Source: an uncultured Pseudomonadota bacterium
Lineage (GTDB): Bacteria > Myxococcota > UBA796
DNA: 6,094 nucleotides
NCBI GenBank assembly: GCA_913040875.1
Contig: CAJWHX010000224.1
Location: forward strand, 1-6,094
Direction of reading: 5' to 3'
The translations under genes and the position numbers were made by a program. Shown one piece after another: positions 1-6,094 of this stretch. The number at the start of each line of letters is the position of its first letter. Position 1 is the first letter of the stretch. The notes under the pieces are model-generated. The model worked only from the letters and a program-made list of their open reading frames with translations, made no database searches and was not told the origin of the DNA.

Positions 1-629
1 TATGTACAAGTGTCAATGACGTTGTGTGTCATGGAATCCCATCTGCATCCGAAGTCCTCAAAGATGGTGATATTATTAACGTTGATGTAACCTCTGTACT
101 TCCTGCGAAGAATGGCTACTATGGAGACAACAGTGCAACATTTTATGTCGGTACTCCAAGCCTTCTAGCACAGCATGTCGTAGAGGTCTGTCGTGAATCC
201 TTGGAGATTGGGTTGGCACAGGTCAAACCTGGAAACTATACGGGTGATATCGGTCATGCCATTCAGAAGTTCGCAGAAAGTAAAGGGTGTTCCGTTGTCA
301 AAGAGTATACGGGTCACGGGATTGGGAGAGTTTTTCACGGTCCTCCAAATATCTCTCACTATGGAAGAGCCAGATCTGGTATGAAGATTCGAAAAGGGAT
401 GTGTTTTACTGTCGAGCCAATGATCAATTTGATGGGTCCTGATATTTATCATCCGGATGATTGGACCGTAAAAACTACGGATGGTTGTCTCTCTGCACAG
501 TTTGAACACACGGTTTGGGTAACGGCTAAGGGGTGTGAAGTCTTGACGGCACGTCATTCTAGACTCAAAAACTCAGAGGATAAGCCCTATTCAAAGTTGG
601 GAGCACTTAGCTGTTACATGGGAGAGTAG
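1..629 (+). CDS. map: Methionine aminopeptidase, type I (5' end missing)
   Basis: This enzyme removes the initiator methionine from new proteins in the cytoplasm using a two-metal centre. The frame is open from base 3 and reads TSVNDVVCHGIP, a family signature, before the GTG at 24, so that GTG is internal and the true start lies upstream of the window. All five metal ligands are visible: Asp (84-86), Asp (126-128), His of GHGIG (315-317), Glu of TVEPM (414-416) and Glu of QFEHTV (504-506). The substrate-side histidines of CHGIP (30-32) and FHGPP (336-338) are also present. The two metal Asp residues are 14 positions apart, against 11 in the E. coli enzyme as I recall it, so this loop carries about three extra residues. 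The C-terminal tail after the CEVLT strand is about 27 residues, slightly long. The stop is one base before ttcA, which suggests an operon. Family identity is very secure. Confidence 0.96.
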   Translation, partial: CTSVNDVVCHGIPSASEVLKDGDIINVDVTSVLPAKNGYYGDNSATFYVGTPSLLAQHVVEVCRESLEIGLAQVKPGNYTGDIGHAIQKFAESKGCSVVKEYTGHGIGRVFHGPPNISHYGRARSGMKIRKGMCFTVEPMINLMGPDIYHPDDWTVKTTDGCLSAQFEHTVWVTAKGCEVLTARHSRLKNSEDKPYSKLGALSCYMGE

Positions 630-630
630 C

Positions 631-1524
631 GTGAAAAAGTTGAATAAACTCGTCGAAAAGCGCTTACTCAAAAATTTGGTTAAAGCGAGTCAAGATTTTC
701 ACTTGATTGAGCCCCACGACAAAATCATGGTGTGCATGTCTGGTGGGAAAGACTCCTACGCGATGTTGCATTTGATGCAAATAGTGCAACGGAGATCACC
801 ATTTCCATTTGAGATTGTCGCTGTTAATTTAGATCAAGGCCATCCAGGGTTTGATGGTTCTATCTTAGAACGTCACTTTGAGAAGGTTGGTGTACAGTAC
901 AAAATGCTGACAAAAGACACACATTCTATTGTCAAAGAGAAAATCCCAGCAGGTAAGGCATATTGCTCTTTGTGCTCTAGATTGCGTAGAGGGATTCTGT
1001 ATACGGCTGCACAAGAACTGGGGTGCAACAAGCTGGCGCTGGGTCACCACAGAGATGATATCCTGCAAACACTGATGCTGAATCTATTGTACTCTGGACA
1101 GCTCAAGGGAATGCCAATCCGTTTGCATGCCGACGATGGTAAGAACGTGGTCATTCGTCCTTTGGCTTATTGTGCTGAGGAAGACATTGAAGTCTTGAGA
1201 GACCAGCAATCGTTCCCGATCATTCCATGCAACTTGTGTGGTTCACAGGAAAACTTAAAGCGTCAAAAGGTCAAAGCCTTGATCAATGAACTTCACGATG
1301 AAAATCCCCATGTGAAAGGAAACATGTTCAATGCATTGCGAAATGTTAAGCCATCCCATTTACTGGATGCGAGTTTGTTTGATGTCCTGACAGAGTCTGC
1401 AAAGGTTTCAGAGGATCTAGATGCTCACTTGGTGGGTCCACGAGATGCAAAGAGCACTAAGGATGATTCTGGGCAAAAGCAGTTCACTATACAAAATATG
1501 CACCACGCAATGGAGACTAAATGA
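631..1524 (+). CDS. ttcA: tRNA 2-thiocytidine(32) synthetase TtcA
   Basis: TtcA thiolates cytidine 32 of certain tRNAs in the cytoplasm, using ATP and a [4Fe-4S] cluster. The 297-residue product is close to the E. coli length of about 311. It shows the PP-loop ATP motif SGGKDS (residues 37-42), a CSLC pair (C112, C115), the GHHRDD motif (about 138-143), and PCNLCGSQ (C200, C203), which supplies the conserved third cluster cysteine. This combination separates TtcA from TilS and from other PP-loop thiolases. The start is GTG at 631, one base after the map stop, with GGGAGAG at 620-626 as ribosome binding site inside the end of map, so coupling to map translation is likely. The last 30 or so residues are polar and low in conserved features. 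The stop overlaps the next ORF as ATGA. Confidence 0.96.
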   Translation: MKKLNKLVEKRLLKNLVKASQDFHLIEPHDKIMVCMSGGKDSYAMLHLMQIVQRRSPFPFEIVAVNLDQGHPGFDGSILERHFEKVGVQYKMLTKDTHSIVKEKIPAGKAYCSLCSRLRRGILYTAAQELGCNKLALGHHRDDILQTLMLNLLYSGQLKGMPIRLHADDGKNVVIRPLAYCAEEDIEVLRDQQSFPIIPCNLCGSQENLKRQKVKALINELHDENPHVKGNMFNALRNVKPSHLLDASLFDVLTESAKVSEDLDAHLVGPRDAKSTKDDSGQKQFTIQNMHHAMETK

Positions 1525-1781
1525 CAGTCTTGAGGCACAAAATGAGTGCACTGTTGCTTTTGACTGAGGGGCTGGAACAAACAGTTCTCCAGTTCAAAGG
1601 GCATCTAGACTGTTCAGATAAATCCCATGGATTGGATTGGTGCTGTCTTATCAATACGGGTGTCATTAGATCCAGTCAGGCTTGTACATTTCGCGATGGA
1701 GTTTTTACCTTAGGTGCCGATGGCTTTGAGCATTTTCGGAAAACTGTCCGACTGAGTTCGATCAGATGGAGTGATTGTTAG
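1521..1781 (+). CDS. Small protein of unknown function, probably truncated by a frameshift
   Basis: I do not recognise this 86-residue product. Its start is well supported: ATG overlaps the ttcA stop (ATGA), and GGAG at 1512-1515 lies five bases upstream, like the other genes here. Codon choice looks coding throughout. The predicted protein is soluble, with no signal peptide or membrane segment, and has four cysteines (residues 31, 41, 42 and 55) plus the terminal one before the stop. The last 10 or so residues are doubtful. A second coding-like frame (+1) opens at 1756, and the two frames can be joined anywhere in 1753-1781 by removing one base. The intact protein could then be about 140 residues. 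Alternatives are a genuine 86-residue protein or a decaying gene. By position it would be co-translated with ttcA. Confidence 0.6.
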   Translation: MTVLRHKMSALLLLTEGLEQTVLQFKGHLDCSDKSHGLDWCCLINTGVIRSSQACTFRDGVFTLGADGFEHFRKTVRLSSIRWSDC

Positions 1782-1788
1782 AGTTTTG

Positions 1789-1804
1789 TTGGTAAAAATA
1801 CCAA
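1789..1804. repeat. Perfect inverted repeat TTGGTA-AAAA-TACCAA
   Basis: Two perfect 6-base arms (1789-1794 and 1799-1804) surround a four-A spacer, eight bases after the stop of the small ORF. It could be a regulator-binding dyad or a small RNA hairpin. There is no T-run after it, so it is not a standard terminator. It also falls inside the possible +1-frame continuation of the upstream ORF. A 6-bp dyad can occur by chance. Confidence 0.3.
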
Positions 1805-1824
1805 TGGAACAGGTAAAAGGTAAG

Positions 1825-1853
1825 GTTACAGGAAGATTGACCGACCCTAGAAT
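1825..1853 (+). promoter_or_regulatory. Possible sigma-70-type promoter for the exported protein gene
   Basis: A GTTACA box (1825-1830, four of six matches to TTGACA) is followed after 17 bases by TAGAAT (1848-1853, five of six matches to TATAAT). Transcription would begin near 1860, leaving a leader of about 20-35 bases. Spacing and the -10 box are good and the -35 box is weak. This is a pattern match only. Confidence 0.27.
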
Positions 1854-1882
1854 GTTAGTGGATAGAGAAGAAACATTACAAT

Positions 1883-1886
1883 GGAG
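1883..1886 (+). promoter_or_regulatory. Shine-Dalgarno site favouring the start at 1893
   Basis: GGAG lies six bases before the ATG at 1893. The ttcA, 1521-ORF, amidase and serA starts all use a GGAG-like site at about the same spacing. The alternative in-frame ATG at 1881 has only a purine-rich stretch (AGAGAAG, 1864-1870) ten bases away. This argues for 1893 as the real start. Confidence 0.55.
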
Positions 1887-1892
1887 TTTTAC

Positions 1893-3047
1893 ATGTTGTT
1901 GTCCTTATTGTTGCAATCGGCTTTTGCAGAAACTGAGCCTGCTTGTAATATAGAAGAAGCCTCAGCCGAGATTGTTAAGAAGCGCGGAGATGATGCTGCA
2001 GAGGCTTTTCACGCTTTGGTTGAATGCGATGCTGAAGTTGCAAAGAAATTCACCATAACCACGGTGCCGACATTCTTTCCGAGTGCAGCGGGCTATACTG
2101 CTGCTGCAGATGCAGTCGTTGTAGGTGGTGAAGAGGCTGTGCGTAAATGGTATACGTCCTTAGAGCCAGGTGAGAAGAAGGGACTTTTAAGAGAACTCGG
2201 AAACCGCTGTCAAAAGGAAGAGACCATTCAGCAGTATTTCTTGAACGTGGCTGAAAACGGTACAGATGAGTTTTGGAAATCTAGGTATCATCAATACATC
2301 AAAGATTGCCGAGTGGAGAGCATGCAGACGCTTCTTACAACTCAGTTTGAAAAGGGGGTGGACCAAGGTCGATCTCAATATTTCTCCGTGATGTCGGCGA
2401 TGGCAAGAAATCTTGAGGGACAGTCGATACCCATTTTGAAGGAAACGTTGCAAGGGACAGATGATGGAGAGTTACAGGTCAATGTAATTGCGGCCATATT
2501 TGAGGCTGTTGATGAAAACAATCAAAACCACGGAAATGACAAAAAGTCGATCCGAGATGCCAACCTTGCTGGTACAGATGCCATCTTTGGAACCGCATCA
2601 TCACTAAAACCAGAGGCTCTCCATCAGGCTCGTACAGTGTTGACTTCTCTGGAAGCGGAAGCGGAGTCTGATGAACTCGCCGGATTTATGTACAACGTTC
2701 ACAGACAACCAGATGGTCGATTTATGTGGGGATTGGTGGTTGTTGAAAATGCCACGTGTAAAAATGGTAAAGAGAAGCAACGTTTCTATCTATCTTCAGT
2801 GGTTGAAGGGGGGACAAATTGGGCAGATCAGTTGCCTGAGCGCATTAAGGATGCCGTAGATGTGCAGTGGGAAATGGATCTGGCTGAGCGGTGTAAGGGA
2901 ACTGGGGAAGTAGAGTATGTCTTGACGGACCTTCCCATCTCGAATTTAGACGCACTGAGCGTATGGCAAACCGAGCAAAAGGAAGCCCGGCTCAATTCCA
3001 ATGTGAAAAAACCAGTCGTTTTACCAAAAGATCCTCTAGAGATTTAA
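1893..3047 (+). CDS. Exported protein of unknown function, six cysteines
   Basis: I do not recognise a named family. The product is 384 residues from ATG 1893, or 388 from ATG 1881. The N-terminus is a short hydrophobic stretch ending SAFA before ETEPAC, which fits signal peptidase I cleavage, so the mature protein is probably periplasmic or secreted. The signal is odd: only 12 residues (16 from the other start) and no positive charge before the core. Numbered from 1881, the mature part has exactly six cysteines (22, 49, 110, 143, 293, 338), an even number compatible with disulfides. Residues 20-260 look mainly helical and acidic, with amphipathic helices around 165-210 that faintly suggest HEAT-type repeats. 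Residues 265-350 look like alternating beta strands. No catalytic motif or membrane segment follows the signal. It sits between the small ORF and the amidase, on the same strand, 26 bases before the latter. Confidence 0.85.
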   Translation: MLLSLLLQSAFAETEPACNIEEASAEIVKKRGDDAAEAFHALVECDAEVAKKFTITTVPTFFPSAAGYTAAADAVVVGGEEAVRKWYTSLEPGEKKGLLRELGNRCQKEETIQQYFLNVAENGTDEFWKSRYHQYIKDCRVESMQTLLTTQFEKGVDQGRSQYFSVMSAMARNLEGQSIPILKETLQGTDDGELQVNVIAAIFEAVDENNQNHGNDKKSIRDANLAGTDAIFGTASSLKPEALHQARTVLTSLEAEAESDELAGFMYNVHRQPDGRFMWGLVVVENATCKNGKEKQRFYLSSVVEGGTNWADQLPERIKDAVDVQWEMDLAERCKGTGEVEYVLTDLPISNLDALSVWQTEQKEARLNSNVKKPVVLPKDPLEI

Positions 3048-3073
3048 ATTAAAGACCTGAAAATGGAGTCATC

Positions 3074-3901
3074 ATGACTGTTCGAGTTGCTTGTTTACAG
3101 CTTTGTTCCACTGTTGATGTAGAGGCCAATTGGGCTACATTCGAGCGGTTGTCCCTCGCTGCAATCGCTGAAGGGGCCGTATGCATTTTTACCCCAGAGA
3201 ATACATTCTTCTTGGGGGCACAGTTTCATAAGGTGGCACTGGCTCAACCGTTGGATGGACCACTTGGACAACGATGTGCGGCTTTTGCAAAACAGCATGG
3301 GGTGTACTTGTTCATTGGCTCTATGGCTGAGGTGCATCGTGATGCTGATGGGAATGTGGATACAGAGAAGTGCTACAATACCAGTGTGGTGTATGCGCCC
3401 AATGGGGAGTTGATTTCGTCCTATCGAAAGATTCACTTGTTTGATGTTGATATCCCCAATGGTATGAGTATTGCTGAGTCAGATAGAGTGATACCTGGCT
3501 CAGATGCAGTGGTGGTGGACACTGAGCACGGTCAGTTTGGTCTCTCAATTTGTTATGACTTGAGGTTTCCTGAGTTGTATAGAAGTCTTCAAGAGAAGGG
3601 AGCCAATGTACTGTTGATTCCGTCTGCCTTCACACAGCATACTGGTGAAGCGCATTGGCACATCTTACTTCGCTCTAGAGCCATTGAGTTTCAGTCTTGG
3701 GTCATTGCCGCGGCTCAAACAGGAACGCACGATGTCGAAGGTACGAGACAGAGTTATGGCCATGCCTTGATCATTGATCCATGGGGTAGAGTCGTTGGTG
3801 ATGCACAAAAAGACGAAGGGTACATCATGGCCGATATCGATTTGGATCAGGTCATGAATGTTCGTGCTTCGATGCCCGTAGAGAATCATAGAAGAATGTA
3901 A
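3074..3901 (+). CDS. Nitrilase-superfamily amidase, Nit1-like (probable deaminated glutathione amidase)
   Basis: This cytoplasmic carbon-nitrogen hydrolase has the full Glu-Lys-Cys catalytic set: Glu42 (FTPENTF), Lys119 (YRKIHLFD) and Cys160 (ICYDLRFPE). Later family motifs are also present: TGEAHWHILLRSRAIE (about 190-205), SYGHALIIDPWG (about 227-238) and a closing NHRR. The 275-residue length is normal. The HLFDVDIP segment, RFPEL and AAAQTGTH resemble Nit1/YbeM-type enzymes more than Nit2 omega-amidase or nitrilases. Nit1 enzymes hydrolyse deaminated glutathione, a transaminase side product, so metabolite repair is the likely role. The exact substrate is inferred from similarity. The start at 3074 has GGAG at 3065-3068, five bases upstream. 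It follows the exported-protein gene by 26 bases and is probably cotranscribed with it. Confidence 0.92.
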   Translation: MTVRVACLQLCSTVDVEANWATFERLSLAAIAEGAVCIFTPENTFFLGAQFHKVALAQPLDGPLGQRCAAFAKQHGVYLFIGSMAEVHRDADGNVDTEKCYNTSVVYAPNGELISSYRKIHLFDVDIPNGMSIAESDRVIPGSDAVVVDTEHGQFGLSICYDLRFPELYRSLQEKGANVLLIPSAFTQHTGEAHWHILLRSRAIEFQSWVIAAAQTGTHDVEGTRQSYGHALIIDPWGRVVGDAQKDEGYIMADIDLDQVMNVRASMPVENHRRM

Positions 3902-3910
3902 TTCGCAATA

Positions 3911-3938
3911 TCGACATTTGTGTCTCATTCCGCAGAAT
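3911..3938 (+). promoter_or_regulatory. Possible sigma-70-type promoter for serA
   Basis: In the 94-base gap before serA, TCGACA (3911-3916, five of six matches to TTGACA) and CAGAAT (3933-3938, four of six matches to TATAAT) are 16 bases apart. Transcription would start near 3945, leaving a leader of about 50 bases. The gap is the largest between same-strand genes here apart from 1782-1892, so separate control of serA is plausible. The -10 box is weak and overlaps a small CATTC/GAATG dyad (3926-3939). Confidence 0.25.
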
Positions 3939-3985
3939 GTACGGTCTGTATATCCGTAAAGCATTACATATTGTCCACTTATTAC

Positions 3986-3990
3986 GGAGG
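3986..3990 (+). promoter_or_regulatory. Strong Shine-Dalgarno site of serA
   Basis: GGAGG lies five bases before the ATG at 3996 and is the best ribosome binding site in the window. A second ATG at 3992, in another frame, sits within the spacer but is too close to the site to be used well. This fixes the serA start at 3996. Confidence 0.7.
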
Positions 3991-3995
3991 TATGT

Positions 3996-5312
3996 ATGAA
4001 CTGTCGTATTGTCACTGGTCCCTTAAAGCGAGCTTTGATTGTTGAAAACCCAGCCGATGAGTTGGATGGTTTACTGATGGAACAAGGGATGGAGGTTCTT
4101 CGTTTGGATGTTATTCCAGCAGAAGATGAACTCATCAGAATTATGACCGAGCGTCGCACCCAAGTTCTCTTTAAGCGCTCCAAAGTGGCAGTGACACGTC
4201 GATTGATTGAAGCGTGTCCGGAACTGTTGGTCATTCAACTTTGTTGTATCGGGGATGATTCTGTGGACAAGCAAGCCTGTGCAGATCATGGCATTGTCGT
4301 CTGTAATGATCCGGTGTCCAATGGACGGTCGGTTGTAGAATTGGTGTTTGGCAATTTGATTTCTCTGTCTAGAAGGCTTTTCGAAACCAATCCGGAGTGC
4401 AATCGCGGAGTTTGGGGAAAAAACAACAAAGACAGATATGAAATTCTTGGGAAGCACCTTGGGATCATCGGACTCGGGAATATCGGCAGGGCTGTTGCTA
4501 GAGTGGCTCAGTCATTTGGAATGCACATTCACTTTTATGATACACGTCAGGTGTCATTTGAACTTGGTAAGGAATTGGGCTGGACAGCGCATGATTCACT
4601 GGACTCCCTCTTTTCCAATTCAGATTGTGTGACGGTACACTTGTCTGCTCAAGATGTTGGTGGAACATCGAATGAAGGGGTTTTGTCTATCGAGCATTTC
4701 CGAGCGTTGGGACGGAATCGCCCAAATGGACCTCGAATATTTTTGAACTTTGCAAGGGGATTTCTATTTGAGCCTAGGTTGTTAATCCAAGCGATTGCAG
4801 AAGGAGTGGTATCAAGAGCCGCAGTGGATGTATACCCTCACGAACCAAGAACGGGTGAAGATTGGGTCAATCCTTATCGGGACGAGTCGAAGATTGTCGT
4901 ATATCCACACATCGGCGCCAGTACACAAGAAGCACAGCCAAGAATTGCCCATAGAGTCGCCCATACTTTTAATCAGTTTTCTACTCGAGGTGCCATTCGG
5001 GACACGGTATTCCAGCCACGGCTAACATTAGAACTCTCTGAGCAGGCAACCAATGGACAAACCTGGTTGATGGTGTGCCACAGTCCAGTTCGAGGTACAA
5101 AGCGCTGTATTGATGAAACCATCTATGCGGCTGGTGTTGACAACATTGCATCTCTTCACAAAGACTTCCCAGAGTATGGTTGGGCCTATGATTTGGCATT
5201 GTTGGATCAGCCACTGTCGGACGAACAGCTGGAAAATATGATTGAGACGGCGAGTCATTTAGACCCATCCACTCAGGTCATACGTTCGATTCGACAGGTC
5301 GTCGTTCAATGA
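3996..5312 (+). CDS. serA: D-3-phosphoglycerate dehydrogenase with divergent C-terminal ACT-like domain
   Basis: SerA oxidises 3-phosphoglycerate to 3-phosphohydroxypyruvate with NAD, the first step of serine synthesis. The 438 residues follow the E. coli (type II) layout. They comprise a substrate domain with RSK (61-63, matching E. coli RSR), a CCIGDDSVD segment (83-91), SNGRSVVELV (108-117) and RGVWGK (137-142). The NAD fold follows, with GLGNIG (159-164) and Asp182 after the second strand. The catalytic triad Arg254 (NFAR), Glu283 (PHEP) and His305 (YPHIGAS) is intact. Two features are unusual. A GRNRPNGP stretch (239-246) adds residues before the catalytic Arg strand, and ARGFLFEP replaces the usual ARGTVVD. 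The last 85 or so residues resemble the ACT domain but keep only part of the serine site. The E. coli His344 position is matched by His362 and Asn364 probably by Asn383, but the Asn346 position is Pro364. The general 2-hydroxyacid dehydrogenase family is certain. The specific SerA call rests on the overall layout and the ACT-like tail. Confidence 0.9.
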   Translation: MNCRIVTGPLKRALIVENPADELDGLLMEQGMEVLRLDVIPAEDELIRIMTERRTQVLFKRSKVAVTRRLIEACPELLVIQLCCIGDDSVDKQACADHGIVVCNDPVSNGRSVVELVFGNLISLSRRLFETNPECNRGVWGKNNKDRYEILGKHLGIIGLGNIGRAVARVAQSFGMHIHFYDTRQVSFELGKELGWTAHDSLDSLFSNSDCVTVHLSAQDVGGTSNEGVLSIEHFRALGRNRPNGPRIFLNFARGFLFEPRLLIQAIAEGVVSRAAVDVYPHEPRTGEDWVNPYRDESKIVVYPHIGASTQEAQPRIAHRVAHTFNQFSTRGAIRDTVFQPRLTLELSEQATNGQTWLMVCHSPVRGTKRCIDETIYAAGVDNIASLHKDFPEYGWAYDLALLDQPLSDEQLENMIETASHLDPSTQVIRSIRQVVVQ

Positions 5313-5322
5313 TTCTATTGGC

Positions 5323-6094
5323 TTAGGTTAAAGGCCACACAAGCGGGATTGTGACCAATGAAATCACGGCAACAATAATTGTCAGTGGAAATCCCAGTTT
5401 GGTGTAGTCCAAAGGGTGATATCCCCCCGCATTCAATACCATTAGATTGGTTTGATAACCGATGGGAGTCAAAAATGAACTGGAAGCCGCTATCATGATT
5501 GCAAAAACAAACGGCATGGGCGAAGCGCCCACTTGAGCTGCGAGTGCAATTCCGATGGGGACTGTTAAGACAGCCGCCGCGGAGTTGGTAATCAGTTCTG
5601 TCAGTATGAACGTCAAGATATAGATGCCAGCAAGAGCCATGAATGGACTTTGGATACCAAGAGAGAAAAGTTGCTCGGCAATCCAGAGGTCGAGGTGTGT
5701 ACTGGAAACCGTAACGCCCAATCCAAATGCCGAAGCGATGGTGACCAATACCGATAGGTCAAGTGCGTTTCGGGCTTCCATCATCGTACAGCACTTTGTT
5801 AAGATCATTGCTCCTGCAGCGAGGAAGGTTGCTGTTACTGGTGGGAGTAGATTGAGGGCAACAGAAGCGACGAGTGCGAGCAATATAATCCCAGCGATTC
5901 CTGCGCGGTCAAACCTGGGTGGTTTGGCCCCTTGAATACTGGAGACCAAAATGAAATCATTTCGGTTGCGCTGTGCCTTTAAGAAATCATTTGGTGCCTC
6001 TAGGAGAAGGACGTCTCCAGGTTCCAAAACGATGTCTCCAATTCGGCCTTCAACACGTTGATTCGATCGAGCTACGGCTATGATAACGGCTTGG
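5323..6094 (-). CDS. SLC13/DASS-type anion permease with TrkA_C domain (N-terminal part missing)
   Basis: This is an inner-membrane transporter of the divalent-anion/sodium symporter type, often annotated as an SLC13 family permease. The minus-strand frame is open to the window edge, so the TTG near 6027 is internal and the start lies outside. The first 43 or so visible residues form the end of a TrkA_C (RCK_C) domain, with GRIGDIVLEPGDVLLLEA as its typical closing strands. About six or seven hydrophobic segments follow. Two signature regions are clear: TELITNSAAA (about residues 165-174, where relatives usually have TNNAAA) and SSSFLTPIGYQTN (about 204-216), followed by GGYHPLDY. These form part of the substrate and sodium sites in the family. 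The substrate (sulfate, dicarboxylate or another anion) cannot be told from this part. The stop lies ten bases from the serA stop, in convergent orientation. Confidence 0.9.
   Translation of the reverse strand, partial: QAVIIAVARSNQRVEGRIGDIVLEPGDVLLLEAPNDFLKAQRNRNDFILVSSIQGAKPPRFDRAGIAGIILLALVASVALNLLPPVTATFLAAGAMILTKCCTMMEARNALDLSVLVTIASAFGLGVTVSSTHLDLWIAEQLFSLGIQSPFMALAGIYILTFILTELITNSAAAVLTVPIGIALAAQVGASPMPFVFAIMIAASSSFLTPIGYQTNLMVLNAGGYHPLDYTKLGFPLTIIVAVISLVTIPLVWPLT

Larger units (their letters stand above)
1756..1953 (+). pseudogene. Possible out-of-frame continuation of the small ORF at 1521
   Basis: This frame is open from 1756 (after a TGA at 1753-1755) to the TAG at 1951-1953. Its first 40 or so codons look genuinely coding, with many purine-first codons, giving a peptide such as GVIVRVLLVKIP followed by VTGRLTDP. 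It has no convincing start or ribosome binding site of its own, and lies one frame ahead of the ORF at 1521-1781. The simplest reading is that a single-base insertion, or a sequence error, in 1753-1781 splits one gene in two. The final 24 codons overlap the signal-peptide region of the next gene and become unusually cysteine-rich, so the true end is uncertain. Chance coding appearance remains possible. Confidence 0.35.

Noticed and set aside
165..557. A 130-codon minus-strand open frame opposite map
   Set aside because: It lies wholly opposite the conserved methionine aminopeptidase coding sequence and has no recognisable motif.
2060..2085. TTVPTFF in the exported protein, considered as a thioredoxin-fold cis-Pro motif
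   Set aside because: There is no CxxC motif or thioredoxin-like strand order around it, so the resemblance is superficial.
3926..3958. Two small dyads before serA (CATTC/GAATG and TACGG/CCGTA), considered as a terminator or riboswitch
   Set aside because: Both stems are five pairs with no T-run, and the gap is too short for any riboswitch class I know.
3665..4234. A 189-codon open frame on the minus strand across the end of the amidase gene and the start of serA
   Set aside because: It overlaps two clearly identified genes, spans their intergenic gap and its peptide shows no family motif. It is a shadow frame.
5319..5337. Possible bidirectional terminator hairpin (TGGCTT / AGGCCA) between serA and the permease gene
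   Set aside because: The stem is only six pairs with one wobble, and no T-run follows on either strand. It also extends into the permease coding end.
1..6094. Search by eye for transposases, CRISPR repeats, phage genes, toxin-antitoxin pairs, tRNAs or a novel defence system
   Set aside because: Nothing of this kind was seen. The genes are housekeeping or metabolic, and composition looks even across the window.

Overview
The window looks like an ordinary chromosomal stretch of a Gram-negative bacterium. Genes are tightly packed with ATGA-type overlaps and GGAG-type ribosome binding sites. The gene set is housekeeping: methionine aminopeptidase, the tRNA thiolase TtcA, a Nit1-type amidase, phosphoglycerate dehydrogenase and an anion permease. 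TtcA, the type II (E. coli-like) SerA and an exported, cysteine-containing protein fit a proteobacterium or a former 'deltaproteobacterial' lineage, but the exact phylum is inference. I see no mobile element, tRNA, rRNA, CRISPR array or origin.

Layout. Positions 1-629 hold the 3' part of a type I methionine aminopeptidase gene (map), whose 5' end lies outside the window. One base after its stop, ttcA (631-1524, GTG start) encodes the Fe-S PP-loop enzyme that makes 2-thiocytidine in tRNA. A small unrecognised ORF (1521-1781) overlaps the ttcA stop by four bases. Its reading appears to continue in the +1 frame after about 1755, so it may be a frameshifted gene of about 140 residues. Positions 1782-1880 contain a perfect 6-bp dyad and a possible promoter. 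An exported protein of unknown function follows (1893-3047, or from 1881), then a nitrilase-superfamily amidase (3074-3901). After a 94-base gap with a possible promoter and a strong Shine-Dalgarno site comes serA (3996-5312). The last gene runs convergently on the minus strand (5323 to beyond 6094). It is the C-terminal part of an SLC13-type permease with a TrkA_C domain, and only ten bases separate its stop from that of serA.

Functionally, map and ttcA both serve translation (N-terminal Met removal and tRNA thiolation) and look translationally coupled. The amidase probably repairs deaminated glutathione, and SerA starts serine biosynthesis. I found no evidence that the genes form a dedicated new system. 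The points most worth a second look are the broken or frameshifted small gene, the altered regulatory domain of SerA and the uncharacterised exported protein.
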